A DNA stretch of 64,000 bases from an uncultured Sutterella sp. (GTDB lineage Bacteria; Pseudomonadota; Gammaproteobacteria; Burkholderiales; Burkholderiaceae_F). Under the pieces are notes generated by a model. That model had not been told where the DNA came from and searched no databases. It saw only the letters and a list, made by a program, of their open reading frames with translations. The translations under genes were made by a program, and so were the position numbers. The stretch is from contig CAAEPH010000032.1 of assembly GCA_900757865.1 (NCBI GenBank), positions 1-64,000 on the forward strand. The letters run 5' to 3'. Shown in pieces: positions 25,601 to 33,183 of this stretch (positions are counted from its first letter, which is position 1; each line of letters starts with the position of its first letter).

Positions 25601-26337
25601 ACGTTCGAGCCCCAGAGCATCAAAAAGCTTGAGTTATACCAGTCGGCCGATTCGGGCACGTCGGTCTGCTCACCCCAGGTCTGAGGCGACGCGGGCGGGA
25701 GGTCGCAGTAAAAGTCGTAAAACGACAGACTCACCCCACCGATCAACGACAAGTAGCGGGTCCCGGAGGCGTACGAGACTTGTGAGAACGCTGGAATCGG
25801 CGTAAAGCCCACGTTGCGATCAGGACCGTGCGTTTTGGCGGTCCAGATGTTGGCCGCCGCGATAATTTCTTCCGCGGTATCCCAATCAAGGCGCACCATC
25901 CCGCCCAAACCGCGCACGCTCTTGTAGCGTTTGGTCTTTTCTGGGTCGGAGACAATGTTGCCCCAGGCGACGACGGGGTCCTTTTCGCGAGCGCGTTCTT
26001 CTTCCCAAAGGTCTAAAAGTTCACGGCGAATCATCGGGTGCTTCACACGGCCCGAATTGTAGAGGTACCACGAGTAGGAGGCACCGCGCGGGCAACCACG
26101 CGGTTCATGATCGGGGCAGCCCGGGCGATTGCGCGGGTAGTCCGTTTGCTGCAATTCCCACGTCACGACGCCATTTTTCACAAAAATCTGCCACGAGCAC
26201 GAGCCCGTACAGTTGACGCCGTGCGTGGAGCGCACGACCTTGTCGTGCTGCCAGCGATTGCGGTAGAACTTCTCCCAGGCACGGTTTTCCGTGTCACGAC
26301 GAGAGAAATACTTGAGACTCGAGAAAGGATCCTTCAT
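22654..26337 (-). CDS. narG: Respiratory nitrate reductase alpha subunit (molybdenum catalytic)
   Basis: The 1227-residue catalytic subunit reduces nitrate to nitrite at a bis-molybdopterin guanine dinucleotide centre on the cytoplasmic side. The [4Fe-4S] FS0 ligands are His39, Cys43, Cys47 and Cys82, the His/Cys arrangement that marks NarG. The stretch Phe-Tyr-Asp-Phe-Tyr-Cys-Asp-Leu-Pro-Pro-Ala-Ser-Pro near residue 208 carries the aspartate ligand of molybdenum. Length equals that of characterised NarG proteins. AAGGAG lies 6 bases before ATG 26337. The N-terminus keeps the short vestigial twin-arginine-like segment (Ser-Arg-Arg-Asp) but no cleavable signal. narH follows after 28 bases, and narK lies 247 bases upstream. 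Confidence 0.97.
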   Translation of the reverse strand: MKDPFSSLKYFSRRDTENRAWEKFYRNRWQHDKVVRSTHGVNCTGSCSWQIFVKNGVVTWELQQTDYPRNRPGCPDHEPRGCPRGASYSWYLYNSGRVKHPMIRRELLDLWEEERAREKDPVVAWGNIVSDPEKTKRYKSVRGLGGMVRLDWDTAEEIIAAANIWTAKTHGPDRNVGFTPIPAFSQVSYASGTRYLSLIGGVSLSFYDFYCDLPPASPQTWGEQTDVPESADWYNSSFLMLWGSNVPVTRTPDSPFMTQVRYKGTQVVVISPDFSDASKFADVWLAPKQGTDAALGMAMGHVILKEFFIDRQVPYFMDYVKKYTDLPYLVKLEATEHGLTAGRLLRASDFEGDLGIDKKADFYPVVVDEATGDWVVPNGSIGARWTKEGKWNLKNEDVRTGKAFTPRLSMKGHEDAVMDVAFPYFGGETFKNPNFAATPHDDIQIRKVPVRRVQGKVGEMLVVNIFDLMLAQYGVDNGLGDDNVAHSYTDFIPYTPAWQEAITGVPAERVIKVARQFAETAEKTRGKAMIIIGAGVNQWYNTDMIYRSAINLLMLCGTVGVNGGGWAHYVGQEKVRPQAGWAQLAFALDWSRPPRQMNTTSWVYMHADQWRYEKVDVDSLLSPLATNRDDWAKMSLVDCNIRSQRLGWLPAEPELSRNPLTLAKEAAAKGVAVKDYVATELGSGRLKVASEDIDANPPKTLFIWRANLVGCSAKGMEYFMRHMLGAQDAVLGQNLEAAGLALPKYTKWSKDDVTAKLDLVTTIDYRMTTSSLHSDLVLPAATWYEKADISTTDMHPFIHPFSAAIDPVWESRTDWNVFKGIAKRFSELCVGHLGVETDVVMAPLAHDSMAETAAPLDVADWRETGEVPVPGVTMGNLVTVERNYPETYKRFTAVGPNLKNLGISQKGITWSTEAAFESLKGINGVVTDEGSTKGMPKLETDINAIEMILEFDPVSSGKASKTAWKALEKPTGLELAEKLTEEGGETQLRYKDLQKQPRRVLNSPVWSGIESHEVNYTANYTNVNHLIPWRTLSGRQSFYQDHPWMLAFGEGLVGYKPPLSKREINNLKDRLGMTDKTLSVNLLTPHNKWTTHSTWSDNLVMLTLGRGGPVIWVSETDAAKLDIKDNDWVEAVNDNGSTIARACVSQRIPEGAIFMYHNQGRTVNVPLSPTTGNRGGLHNSISRICPKPTHMIGGYAQLSWGMNYYGTIGANRDEFVLLRRLEKVDWD

Positions 26338-26492
26338 CCTAAGCTCCTTACGGTTTGGGGGAAAGCGAGAGGCTGCTAGGGTCAGGGCCTCAATGCATCA
26401 GGGGTTCCCCGAAGGCTTAAAAAAGCGATTGACGTTAATGTGTAGAAAAAGGGTTGGCTCTCACCACCCGATGGGGGACAGGGGCTCGACGA

Positions 26493-26541
26493 GGGTGTCA
26501 CGGTGGCTGATCATGGTGGGTAACCGTAATCGGTGACACCC
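26493..26541 (-). other. Hairpin between narK and narG
   Basis: GGGTGTCAC (26493-26501) pairs with GTGACACCC (26533-26541). No T run follows on the minus strand, so partial termination, RNA processing or 3'-end protection of narK mRNA is more likely than full termination. The rest of 26338-26584 holds no gene. Confidence 0.45.
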
Positions 26542-26584
26542 GCTCAAGGCCCTCCCCACTGGGCAGAGGGTAAGCGGCAAGGGG

Positions 26585-27892
26585 TTAGTGGGCCTTTGCT
26601 ACATTGCCCGCACGGGCCGGGCGAATCATGCCAAGGTAGTTGACGAGCATGTTCGCTAAACTCAACACGGTAAAGACCAAGAACCCAAGGCCAAAGCCGT
26701 TACCCGGGTAAAGCGCGACGATCGCGCCCAAGACAGGCGGCAGCACAAAGCCACCAAACGCGCCCAAGCCACCGATCCAACCCGAGGCACCACCGACGGC
26801 CTGCGGAATGTAGACCGGAATCAACTTCATGGCGGCCGCGTTATTGAACCCCATGGCAATGGCCAAGACGATCGTGAAGACAAATTGCGTCACCCAATTC
26901 ACATCGAGCACCATGAGGCCAGCCGCGATGGCCGTCACCAACAACCCGCCCATGCTCGTCGCCACACCACCCACGCGGTCCGCGACTTTGCCGCCCGGAA
27001 TGCGCATGAGCGCAGCGACGATGGAAAAGAGCGCCGTGAGCACCCCAGCGTGCAGCGCACCCAACTGATGCACTTCACGCCAATAGGTCGGGAACCACGC
27101 GGTCAAGGCCATAAAGCCACCGAACGTGGTGAAGTACGTGCCCACCAAGTACCAGGTCTGAGGAATCGATGCGGAGGTTTTAAGCGACGCGACGATGTTG
27201 CCGGTGGGGAAAAGTTCTTGCTCGTGCGCAGCCGCCTTTTGACGGGCTTCCGCGTCAGAGGACCCTTGATCGCGGTACTGGAAGTACGGCGCATTGGCGC
27301 ACAAGGAGGCATAGAGCACCGCTCCCAAGACCATCACGGCGGTGATGACGTAGTAGGCGCCCACAAGACCAAAGGTCGAGAGCAACAACGGGAGCGCAAT
27401 CGCCATGAGCCCGGCAGACGTTGTGGCAAAGCCGCCAAAGAGCCCCAGCGCAAAGCCCTGCTCTTTCTTGGGGTACCAGTACGAGATCTGCGTAGCGCCC
27501 ACGCTAAAAGTGGCAATGCCACAGCCCGCCAAGCACCCGAGCGCTAAGAGAAGACCGTAGAGACCTTTTAAGCCATTGGGGTACGCGAGCGTAAAGAGGA
27601 CCGAAAGGCCAATCAGCCCTAACACGGCACAGATCATGAGGAATTTAAAGGGCTTTGAGCCGCCGTTGACGTCGACCGACGCCCCAAACGGGATGCGAAG
27701 CAGTGACCCGGAGAGCGACGGCACCGCCACCAAGAGGCCCACTTCAAGGGGTGAGAGCCCCATCGAGTCGGCCAAAGCACGGGCAGTCGGCCCAAAAAGC
27801 GAGATGGCCATGGCGCCAAAAAAGAAGCCTAGGGTCGCGGCTGCGAGGGCGCGTTGCTTCGTGCCATCAATCTTAAAATCAGGAAAGCTCAC
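26585..27892 (-). CDS. narK: Nitrate/nitrite transporter, major facilitator superfamily
   Basis: This 435-residue inner-membrane carrier with about 12 hydrophobic helices brings in nitrate and/or exports nitrite. Family marks include Arg-Ile-Pro-Phe-Gly-Ala in helix 2 (the substrate-binding arginine), the nitrate signature region around Gly-Cys-Gly-Ile-Ala-Thr-Phe-Ser-Val-Gly, Phe-Gly-Gly-Phe-Met-Ala-Leu-Thr-Ala-Trp, and Met-Arg-Ile-Pro-Gly-Gly in the second half. The start is GTG 27892, with AGGAG 7 bases upstream; no better ATG is available. It begins the nar operon, with a sigma-70-like promoter at 28009-28037. It is a single-copy NarK rather than the fused NarK1-NarK2 form found in some bacteria. 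Confidence 0.95.
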   Translation of the reverse strand: MSFPDFKIDGTKQRALAAATLGFFFGAMAISLFGPTARALADSMGLSPLEVGLLVAVPSLSGSLLRIPFGASVDVNGGSKPFKFLMICAVLGLIGLSVLFTLAYPNGLKGLYGLLLALGCLAGCGIATFSVGATQISYWYPKKEQGFALGLFGGFATTSAGLMAIALPLLLSTFGLVGAYYVITAVMVLGAVLYASLCANAPYFQYRDQGSSDAEARQKAAAHEQELFPTGNIVASLKTSASIPQTWYLVGTYFTTFGGFMALTAWFPTYWREVHQLGALHAGVLTALFSIVAALMRIPGGKVADRVGGVATSMGGLLVTAIAAGLMVLDVNWVTQFVFTIVLAIAMGFNNAAAMKLIPVYIPQAVGGASGWIGGLGAFGGFVLPPVLGAIVALYPGNGFGLGFLVFTVLSLANMLVNYLGMIRPARAGNVAKAH

Positions 27893-28008
27893 AGAGAATC
27901 TCCTACAGAAGCCAAAGGGGGGTTAACTTCCAGTGGCGAACAGAAAAAAGTCGCCACAACACGACGAATTTCGGGGTTTCCGTGGAGTCTATTTAGCAGA
28001 ATGGCCCT

Positions 28009-28037
28009 AGTCTAGCCTCTCTCTCGGGAGAGGTCAA
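28009..28037 (-). promoter_or_regulatory. Sigma-70-like promoter of the nar operon
   Basis: On the minus strand TTGACC (28037-28032) is followed after exactly 17 bases by TAGACT (28014-28009), about 117 bases before the narK start. The spacer contains the dyad CCTCTC-N6-GAGAGG, a possible operator. No clear FNR or NarL sites were found. Confidence 0.65.
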
Positions 28038-28142
28038 CCCAAGCAAAAAAGCCATTTTTAGCCTGAAAGAGAAGGTTTTAAAAGATGCACCAAAAGGATG
28101 GGTTTTCATGAATCTCCCTCTTAGAAAGGCGAATAATGGCGT

Positions 28143-28276
28143 ATTGGTTCCTAACGCTAGCGTTGCGTGACCTACACCTAGCGGGGGTGAGGATTAGGTC
28201 GCAGGGTGCCCCCCTCCTCCACCGAATCGCACGAGGGACTAAGACCAATGCACTTGCCAGACGGTGGAGGCGTTTT
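28143..28276. other. Highly structured intergenic segment of unknown role
   Basis: Several dyads are packed together. There is a 12-base palindrome AACGCTAGCGTT, a GACCTA/TAGGTC stem with an inner CACC/GGTG stem, and CCTCCACCG paired with CGGTGGAGG across about 36 bases. The word GGACTAAG occurs twice about 50 bases apart. This density suggests a folded RNA or a regulatory element in the 27893-28483 gap, but no known riboswitch consensus was matched. A 67-codon plus-strand frame at 28136-28339 lacks family features. Confidence 0.35.
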
Positions 28277-28483
28277 CACCGTTGGACTAAGGGGAAAACG
28301 GGCTTTTCGCTCGATGGCACGAAGCCCCAAAAAAAGTGACGTGGTAGGAGGCCCGAGGTTACTCGATGTGATTGTTTAAAATCTCTGCGGAGTTTGGGAT
28401 AAAAAAGCTCAGCCTCCCAGAAAGGTAGAAACTGAGCTCAAAAGGCTTGTCTTAAGCCGATTTAAATAGGATCAAAGCTGGCC

Positions 28484-29047
28484 TTAATTCTTTTCAATCA
28501 CGTCGATGATTTCTTTGGCTTGTGCTTGAGCACGTGCCACCACAGCCGCCTTGGCCTTGTCGTCCATCATGCCAGGAATATAGAGCATGGAAGGCTCGGC
28601 AATCACCTTAGCCAACTTTGCGCCCACAAAGGCGGCCGTCGTCTCCCACGGTGTCATCACTTCGTCGAGCGTGTAGCCCAAACCTTCCTTGGTGTAAGCG
28701 GATTGATCTGCGCCCACGGTGGTGGAAACGACCATCAACTTCCCTTTGAGCGCCTCGCCACCCGTGCCATAAGCAAAACCGTAGGCATAGACGTCGTCCA
28801 AATAGCCCTTCAACACCGCCGGCATACTGTACCAGTACATGGGGTACTGAATCACGATCGCATCCGCACGTACGATGGCCTCTTGCTCGGCCTTCACGTC
28901 CACTGGACCGTAAGCACCATACATGGCACCCAAATCACGCACTTCTAAGGCGTCACCCCAATGGGCTTTGAGCGCATCGATTACGGTGCGGTTCGCCAAC
29001 GACTGATCAAGGTGGGGATGCCCCGAAATTAATAACACTTTTTTCAT
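28484..29047 (-). CDS. Flavodoxin-fold NAD(P)H oxidoreductase (MdaB/YwrO/NQO type), copy A
   Basis: This 187-residue cytoplasmic FMN/FAD-dependent reductase acts on quinones or other electrophiles. The N-terminus Leu-Leu-Ile-Ser-Gly-His-Pro-His-Leu-Asp-Gln-Ser is the family's first strand and flavin phosphate loop. Gln-Tyr-Pro-Met-Tyr-Trp-Tyr-Ser-Met-Pro-Ala (about residues 72-82) is the signature that stacks on the isoalloxazine ring, and Gly-Tyr-Leu-Asp-Asp-Val follows. ATG 29047 was chosen since the longer frame adds 23 unrelated residues. The gene lies 120 bases downstream of its paralogue, and the two N-terminal halves are almost identical while the C-terminal halves differ. Probably a recent duplication; its exact substrate is unknown. 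Confidence 0.88.
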   Translation of the reverse strand: MKKVLLISGHPHLDQSLANRTVIDALKAHWGDALEVRDLGAMYGAYGPVDVKAEQEAIVRADAIVIQYPMYWYSMPAVLKGYLDDVYAYGFAYGTGGEALKGKLMVVSTTVGADQSAYTKEGLGYTLDEVMTPWETTAAFVGAKLAKVIAEPSMLYIPGMMDDKAKAAVVARAQAQAKEIIDVIEKN

Positions 29048-29167
29048 CACAAGTCTCTTTAAAGGTGGAAGACCTCTCCTCCAACGCTGGGAGTGAGAGG
29101 TCCAAAAAGGAATCAACTTTTTTTGTTGCCTACTCGATTAGAGGCTCTCCACGCAGTCAATCACCCG

Positions 29168-29701
29168 CTACGCTTGCGCCTTGGCGCGTTCCGTCACCGC
29201 GGCTTTCACGTCGTCCCCGTGAACATTGGGCATATAGGCCATGGCGTAGCTCGAAATCACCTCAGGCATCTTGGCGCCAATCACATCGCCAATGGCCGAC
29301 CACTGAGCCAAAAATTCCGGCACCGTGTGACCCACACCTTCGTGGGTGTAGTCCGATTCAGAACGACCGCACGTGACGGATACCACCACGGGCTTTTTGT
29401 CAAACGCCTTACCTGTGCTGCCATAAGCAAACCCATAGGCGAGCACATCGTCGAGATAGCTCTTCAAGAGCCCCGGGACGTTGTACCAATAAACCGGGTG
29501 CTGATAGATGATCACATCGGCGCGAAGAATCGCGTCTTGTTCGGCCTTCACGTCTACAGGACCGCAAGCGCCGTAGAGGGCGCCCAAATCGCGCACTTCA
29601 AGCGCGTCGCCCCAATGGGCTTTGAGCGCGTCGATCACAGTGCGGTTGGCTAAGGATTGGTCGAGATGGGGATGACCCGAAACAAGCAGAACCTTTTTCA
29701 T
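29168..29701 (-). CDS. Flavodoxin-fold NAD(P)H oxidoreductase (MdaB/YwrO/NQO type), copy B
   Basis: This 177-residue paralogue of the downstream gene has the same flavin loop (Leu-Leu-Val-Ser-Gly-His-Pro-His) and a changed ring-stacking segment, Gln-His-Pro-Val-Tyr-Trp-Tyr-Asn-Val-Pro. Over roughly the first 55 residues the two proteins differ at only a few positions. Beyond about residue 100 they diverge strongly. ATG 29701 is set by the paralogue's start; a longer frame would add 64 residues without homology. The Shine-Dalgarno is weak. The upstream region holds a dyad at 30009-30030 that could be the operator of a redox- or electrophile-sensing repressor. It likely forms one transcript with copy A. 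Confidence 0.88.
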   Translation of the reverse strand: MKKVLLVSGHPHLDQSLANRTVIDALKAHWGDALEVRDLGALYGACGPVDVKAEQDAILRADVIIYQHPVYWYNVPGLLKSYLDDVLAYGFAYGSTGKAFDKKPVVVSVTCGRSESDYTHEGVGHTVPEFLAQWSAIGDVIGAKMPEVISSYAMAYMPNVHGDDVKAAVTERAKAQA

Positions 29702-30008
29702 AGGGAGAAACTCGCAAAAATGCACCAGAAAGGGGAAACCGCCAAAGTACAACGCTTGATGGCCTCTCAATTGATGTCGCAACAAGAGGGCATCGTTGCG
29801 CGAAAGGGTTGTTCGGTATGCAAAAACCGTGAGCCTAGCGCAGGACTCGAGCGAAATGCCTCGCTTAACGCTTGTCCCAAAAAAGCTTGGCACTTCTTTG
29901 AAGCACTCATGCCGAGCACAAGAGCCCCGCTCTACGTCTCACCACACCGCCACCCTTAGGGAGGCAACGATATCCTCTATTTCCGATAATTTTACTAGGA
30001 CTAACGCG

Positions 30009-30030
30009 AATGTCTACGTTTGCAGACATT
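30009..30030 (-). promoter_or_regulatory. Inverted repeat AATGTCT-N8-AGACATT upstream of the reductase pair
   Basis: A perfect 7-bp dyad lies about 310 bases before the copy B start. The size is typical of TetR- or MarR-family operators. No such regulator gene is adjacent, so the binding protein would be encoded elsewhere. The rest of 29702-30179 holds no supported gene. Confidence 0.45.
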
Positions 30031-30090
30031 TCGTTACACTTAGTCGAACAAATCGTTCAACCGAACTGCGCTTTGAAAAAGTCGCCCATG

Positions 30091-30131
30091 AAAAAAAGCC
30101 GCTCAGTGCGATCGACGGTCTGAACGGCTTT
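30091..30131 (-). terminator. Intrinsic terminator of the D-serine dehydratase-like gene
   Basis: On the minus strand AAAGCCGTTCAG (30131-30120) pairs with CTGAGCGGCTTT (30106-30095, one mismatch) and continues into further T, 49 bases after the stop codon. Confidence 0.85.
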
Positions 30132-30179
30132 GGGCCTCGACTCACCTCACGCCACCGCGTGGGTGAAGGCGCTCGTTCT

Positions 30180-31364
30180 TTAGCTCCAACCACTCAAGTG
30201 CGGCACCACCTTGGTGATCGTTTCATCCACACCCAAGAAGACGAGTTTGTTGTAGCGCGCCATCGTGGCGCAGATGTGATTCGGGAGAATACGCAAGCGC
30301 GAGCCAATCGGGAAGTCTTCGGGGCGAAGCGGTTCGCCTGAGACCGCCGTGATAATGCCGTGCTCTTGGTTCGTCGCCGTGACACGCACTTCCATGTTGC
30401 GCAAAGGCTTGCCGTGCAAGTCGCACACCAAGCCGTAACCAAAGTCAATCGCCTGCTGCGCCGTCCCGCGGTCTTGGCTCAAGGCGTTCCAGCCCGCATC
30501 ACAAATCACCTGCCCTTTCGCGCGCTGATGCCCAATGACGGTCGTGAGCACACTGCCCGCGATGTCTTCGAGGTTCAATACGCCCAAATTCATCATGAAG
30601 AGGTCACCCAAAGCGTACGTCCCCGGGCGCATTTCGGTGACGCCTTCGGGCTTATGGTCGAGCATCATAAAGGTGGGGGTGCTCCCCGTGGAGACGATCG
30701 GACAACGAAAGCCCGCGTCACGCAGCATCTTGGCGGCCATATTGATGGCTTTCACTTCGTTTTCCGCGGCCACTTTGATGAGCTCTGGCGTGAGCGAATG
30801 ATAGCTCTCACCCGCGTGCGTGATCACCCCTTTGGGCACGGCCCCGTTGGTGCAAGCGCGAGCGACTTCAACGATCGTCGGATCGTTGGGTTTGAGCCCT
30901 GAGCGATGCCCGTCGCAGTCAATTTCGATCAACACCGGTATCCAAAGCGTCCACTTGTGGCAAAACTCCGAGACGATCTTCGCACCTTCAACACTGTCGA
31001 CCACCACCTTCATGTCCACCCCGGTCTGCCGGATTTCCGCAATGTCGGGCAGTTTCTGAGGGCAAATCGTCACGGCATAGATCATGTCCATGATGCCGTT
31101 GGCCGCAAAAAAACGCGCTTCTTTGATCGTGCTCACCGTGGCCGGGCCCTTATCTGACTCCATCTGCCAGCGCGCAATCTCAATCGATTTGTGCGTCTTT
31201 AAGTGCGGACGCAAGGTGACGCCCAACTCTTTGGCACGCTTTTTGGCGCGTTCCACGTTGTTGTACAAAATCCCTTGATCAATGATCATGGAGGGAGTGG
31301 GCACCAAAATATCATCGAGCGGTAACCCGCGTAAACCACCAAAGCGTGCTTCTTTTCCGTACAT
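30180..31364 (-). CDS. PLP-dependent D-serine dehydratase / D-threonine aldolase-like enzyme (DSD1 family)
   Basis: This 394-residue fold-type III PLP enzyme has an alanine-racemase-like barrel. The Schiff-base lysine sits in Arg-Pro-His-Leu-Lys-Thr-His-Lys near residue 57. Ser-Thr-Gly-Ser-Thr-Pro-Thr (about 245) binds the cofactor phosphate. Pro-Asn-His-Ile-Cys-Ala-Thr (about 365) supplies the His and Cys that hold zinc in eukaryotic-type D-serine dehydratases. The domain order, barrel then C-terminal beta domain, and the length fit DSD1. Expected reaction: D-serine to pyruvate and ammonia, or cleavage of D-threo-3-hydroxy amino acids; sequence alone cannot separate these. AGGAG lies about 11 bases before ATG 31364. 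RidA, which removes reactive enamine/imine products of PLP dehydratases, is encoded at 33184. Confidence 0.88.
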   Translation of the reverse strand: MYGKEARFGGLRGLPLDDILVPTPSMIIDQGILYNNVERAKKRAKELGVTLRPHLKTHKSIEIARWQMESDKGPATVSTIKEARFFAANGIMDMIYAVTICPQKLPDIAEIRQTGVDMKVVVDSVEGAKIVSEFCHKWTLWIPVLIEIDCDGHRSGLKPNDPTIVEVARACTNGAVPKGVITHAGESYHSLTPELIKVAAENEVKAINMAAKMLRDAGFRCPIVSTGSTPTFMMLDHKPEGVTEMRPGTYALGDLFMMNLGVLNLEDIAGSVLTTVIGHQRAKGQVICDAGWNALSQDRGTAQQAIDFGYGLVCDLHGKPLRNMEVRVTATNQEHGIITAVSGEPLRPEDFPIGSRLRILPNHICATMARYNKLVFLGVDETITKVVPHLSGWS

Positions 31365-31670
31365 TGATCGTGCTCTCCTAAGGAAGGATTAAAAAATGAA
31401 GGGACGTCTCTTTGTTATCAAGGGTTCCGTTTGCGTGAGCATTAGCGCGCTCAAGCACCCTGCTCGTTCCCGGCGACGTTGCCCGCAAAGGGCGACGCGT
31501 CTTGAAACGCGCGACAAGGCCAAACATCACCAGCGCCTTGCATTCGTCGCCACGCAACCTTGCTCTCTAGCCCTGACTCTGTGAGCAGGTATTTTAACGC
31601 CTCCACCCACTCTCGTGTTTGGGCAAGTGGGTTGGCGAGTGCGTCGTGAGGACGGTCAGACTCGCAAAGC
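31365..31670. other. Intergenic stretch between two minus-strand genes
   Basis: No feature was supported. A minus-strand frame at 31451-31690 (79 codons, TTG start, overlapping the exporter's end) lacks family features. Confidence 0.45.
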
Positions 31671-32573
31671 CTAACGTCTGGCTTTGGCAAGCGCCAAGAG
31701 AATGACGTTCCCTAATAAGAGCGCAATTCCCAAGAGTTGCCAGTGCCCGAACCGCTCACCCAAGAGCGCAATGCAAAAGAGAAAGGCCGAGAGCGGTTCA
31801 ATGCAGTTGAGCAGTCCTGCAATGACGGGCGAGACGGTTTTGAGCCCTTCCATGTACATGCCAAACGCGGCCACCGTTCCAAAAAGCACAATAAAGGCAA
31901 AGCATCCAATACTCGGGGCATCCCACGTCACCGGCATCCCCAAGGGGTTACCGACAACGAGGCCACAGAGCCCACCAATCAACATGCCCCACGCGACCAC
32001 CGGCACCACGCCGGCCTGCCGAATAGCTGGAATTGGCTGAATACTGTAGACGGCAGCCAAGACCGCACTCACCATCCCCCAGATTACTGCCAGGGGAGAA
32101 AACTGTAACGTCTCCCAGTCGCCGTCCGTGACAATGAGGCCCACCCCGAGTACGGCCACGAGAAAACAAAACACTTCAAGAAGCCCCATACTCTGTCGAC
32201 CTTTGAGTGCCAACCAGAGCGCCGCAAAAAGCGGAACCGTCGTCAAAAAGACCGCGCCGGTCCCCGCGTTGGAGTAATAGACCGACTCAAAAAACGCATA
32301 GTGCGTCACAAAAATCAGCGCCCCTGAAAACGCCACGTTGGCGAGGAGTTTCGCATCGCGAAAGACGTTAAACATCTTCTCGCGCTCAAATAGAAGCGCC
32401 ACGCTTACAAAAAGGACCCCTGCGCCCAGCTGTCGCAGTGCGACCACGTCGAGCGGATTAAAACCCGATTGATGTTGAAAAAGATACTGAACGGCACATC
32501 CCATGCCACCCCATAAAAGGCCTGCCCCCGCAATGAGAGCAATGCCCCGACCTAACTGACGATCACGCGCCAT
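31671..32573 (-). CDS. EamA-family (drug/metabolite) membrane transporter
   Basis: This 300-residue inner-membrane protein has ten hydrophobic helices arranged as two EamA repeats of about 140 residues each. The first begins Gly-Ala-Gly-Leu-Leu-Trp-Gly-Gly-Met, the second around Val-Ile-Trp-Gly-Met-Val-Ser-Ala. Each ends near a Glu-Pro/Leu-Gly-Glu type motif (Cys-Ile-Glu-Pro-Leu-Ser-Ala near residue 255, Leu-Leu-Gly-Glu-Arg near 268). EamA proteins usually export amino acids, purines or other metabolites; the substrate is unknown. ATG 32573 was chosen because a GGAAAG sits close upstream; a longer start adds 15 residues. A terminator-like hairpin in the leader at 32729-32752 may control expression. 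Confidence 0.88.
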   Translation of the reverse strand: MARDRQLGRGIALIAGAGLLWGGMGCAVQYLFQHQSGFNPLDVVALRQLGAGVLFVSVALLFEREKMFNVFRDAKLLANVAFSGALIFVTHYAFFESVYYSNAGTGAVFLTTVPLFAALWLALKGRQSMGLLEVFCFLVAVLGVGLIVTDGDWETLQFSPLAVIWGMVSAVLAAVYSIQPIPAIRQAGVVPVVAWGMLIGGLCGLVVGNPLGMPVTWDAPSIGCFAFIVLFGTVAAFGMYMEGLKTVSPVIAGLLNCIEPLSAFLFCIALLGERFGHWQLLGIALLLGNVILLALAKARR

Positions 32574-32728
32574 GACTTTCCACTTCACACACAAAAAAGA
32601 GAAAAAACATTCGATCATTCTACGAGAAGGTCTCCGCTTGCAGGACGCACCGTGGCTTGGATTTTCCGTCCTTCACTGCCCGAGAGAGCCTTCTCGCACG
32701 TTTGTCCGCTCGAAGTGGCCATGACAAA

Positions 32729-32752
32729 AAAGTCCGAACAATGTCGGACTTT
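32729..32752 (-). terminator. Terminator-like hairpin in the leader of the EamA transporter gene
   Basis: On the minus strand AAAGTCCGA pairs with TCGGACTTT around a 6-base loop and runs into six T. A TTATAAT -10-like box just upstream on the same strand (about 32777-32783) would start a transcript only about 40 bases before it. No minus-strand gene ends here, so it looks like an attenuator or the end of a very short RNA. Confidence 0.6.
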
Positions 32753-33067
32753 GGCCTATCGAAAAGACGAAAGGATTATAACGCAAACGCTCCATAAGAA
32801 TTAAGGAGTTTTCCCTAGATGTTTTCCACGATCTTTCTTGAAACGCTCAATTCTCTAGTTTTTGCCTGCACGCTCTCTTGATTATCTTGATTAAAACTAT
32901 TCCTTTTGGTAGATAGGTATAGACTTTTTTATTCAAACGGGTATAAAATTTTTAATAATCGTTCCGGGCGTTAACCGAGTAGCTTGGAACGTGTTAACTC
33001 TCGAGGCGCACAACGCCTCCTGGTCACAACCTGTCGCAACCGACCTTTCTCAAAACTTTCCCAAAAG

Positions 33068-33114
33068 CAAGACGGTCATGCCCCGCCACCCTTTTTTTGA
33101 GCATAACCGTCTTG
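33068..33114 (+). promoter_or_regulatory. Inverted repeat in the ridA leader
   Basis: CAAGACGGT (33068-33076) pairs with ACCGTCTTG (33106-33114) around a 29-base loop that contains seven T, 70 bases before the ridA start. It could be an attenuator or an operator. Upstream, 32784-33067 is AT-rich with no gene. Confidence 0.4.
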
Positions 33115-33183
33115 CCTCTATATGGATTTAGGCGCGATGGCTAAGCGGTTGTGCATCAAGGTCTGAAGCAAAAGGAAACCGTC

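Noticed and set aside
27993..28109. 38-codon minus-strand frame with a GGGAG site covering the narK promoter
   Set aside because: The promoter hexamers lie inside it and no protein features are visible, so chance is more likely.
28136..28339. 67-codon plus-strand frame in the narK gap
   Set aside because: It covers the nest of stems at 28143-28276 and has no family match or ribosome site.
32878..32898. TTGAT-TATC-TTGAT, considered as an FNR box
   Set aside because: It is a direct repeat, not the inverted TTGAT-N4-ATCAA needed for FNR.
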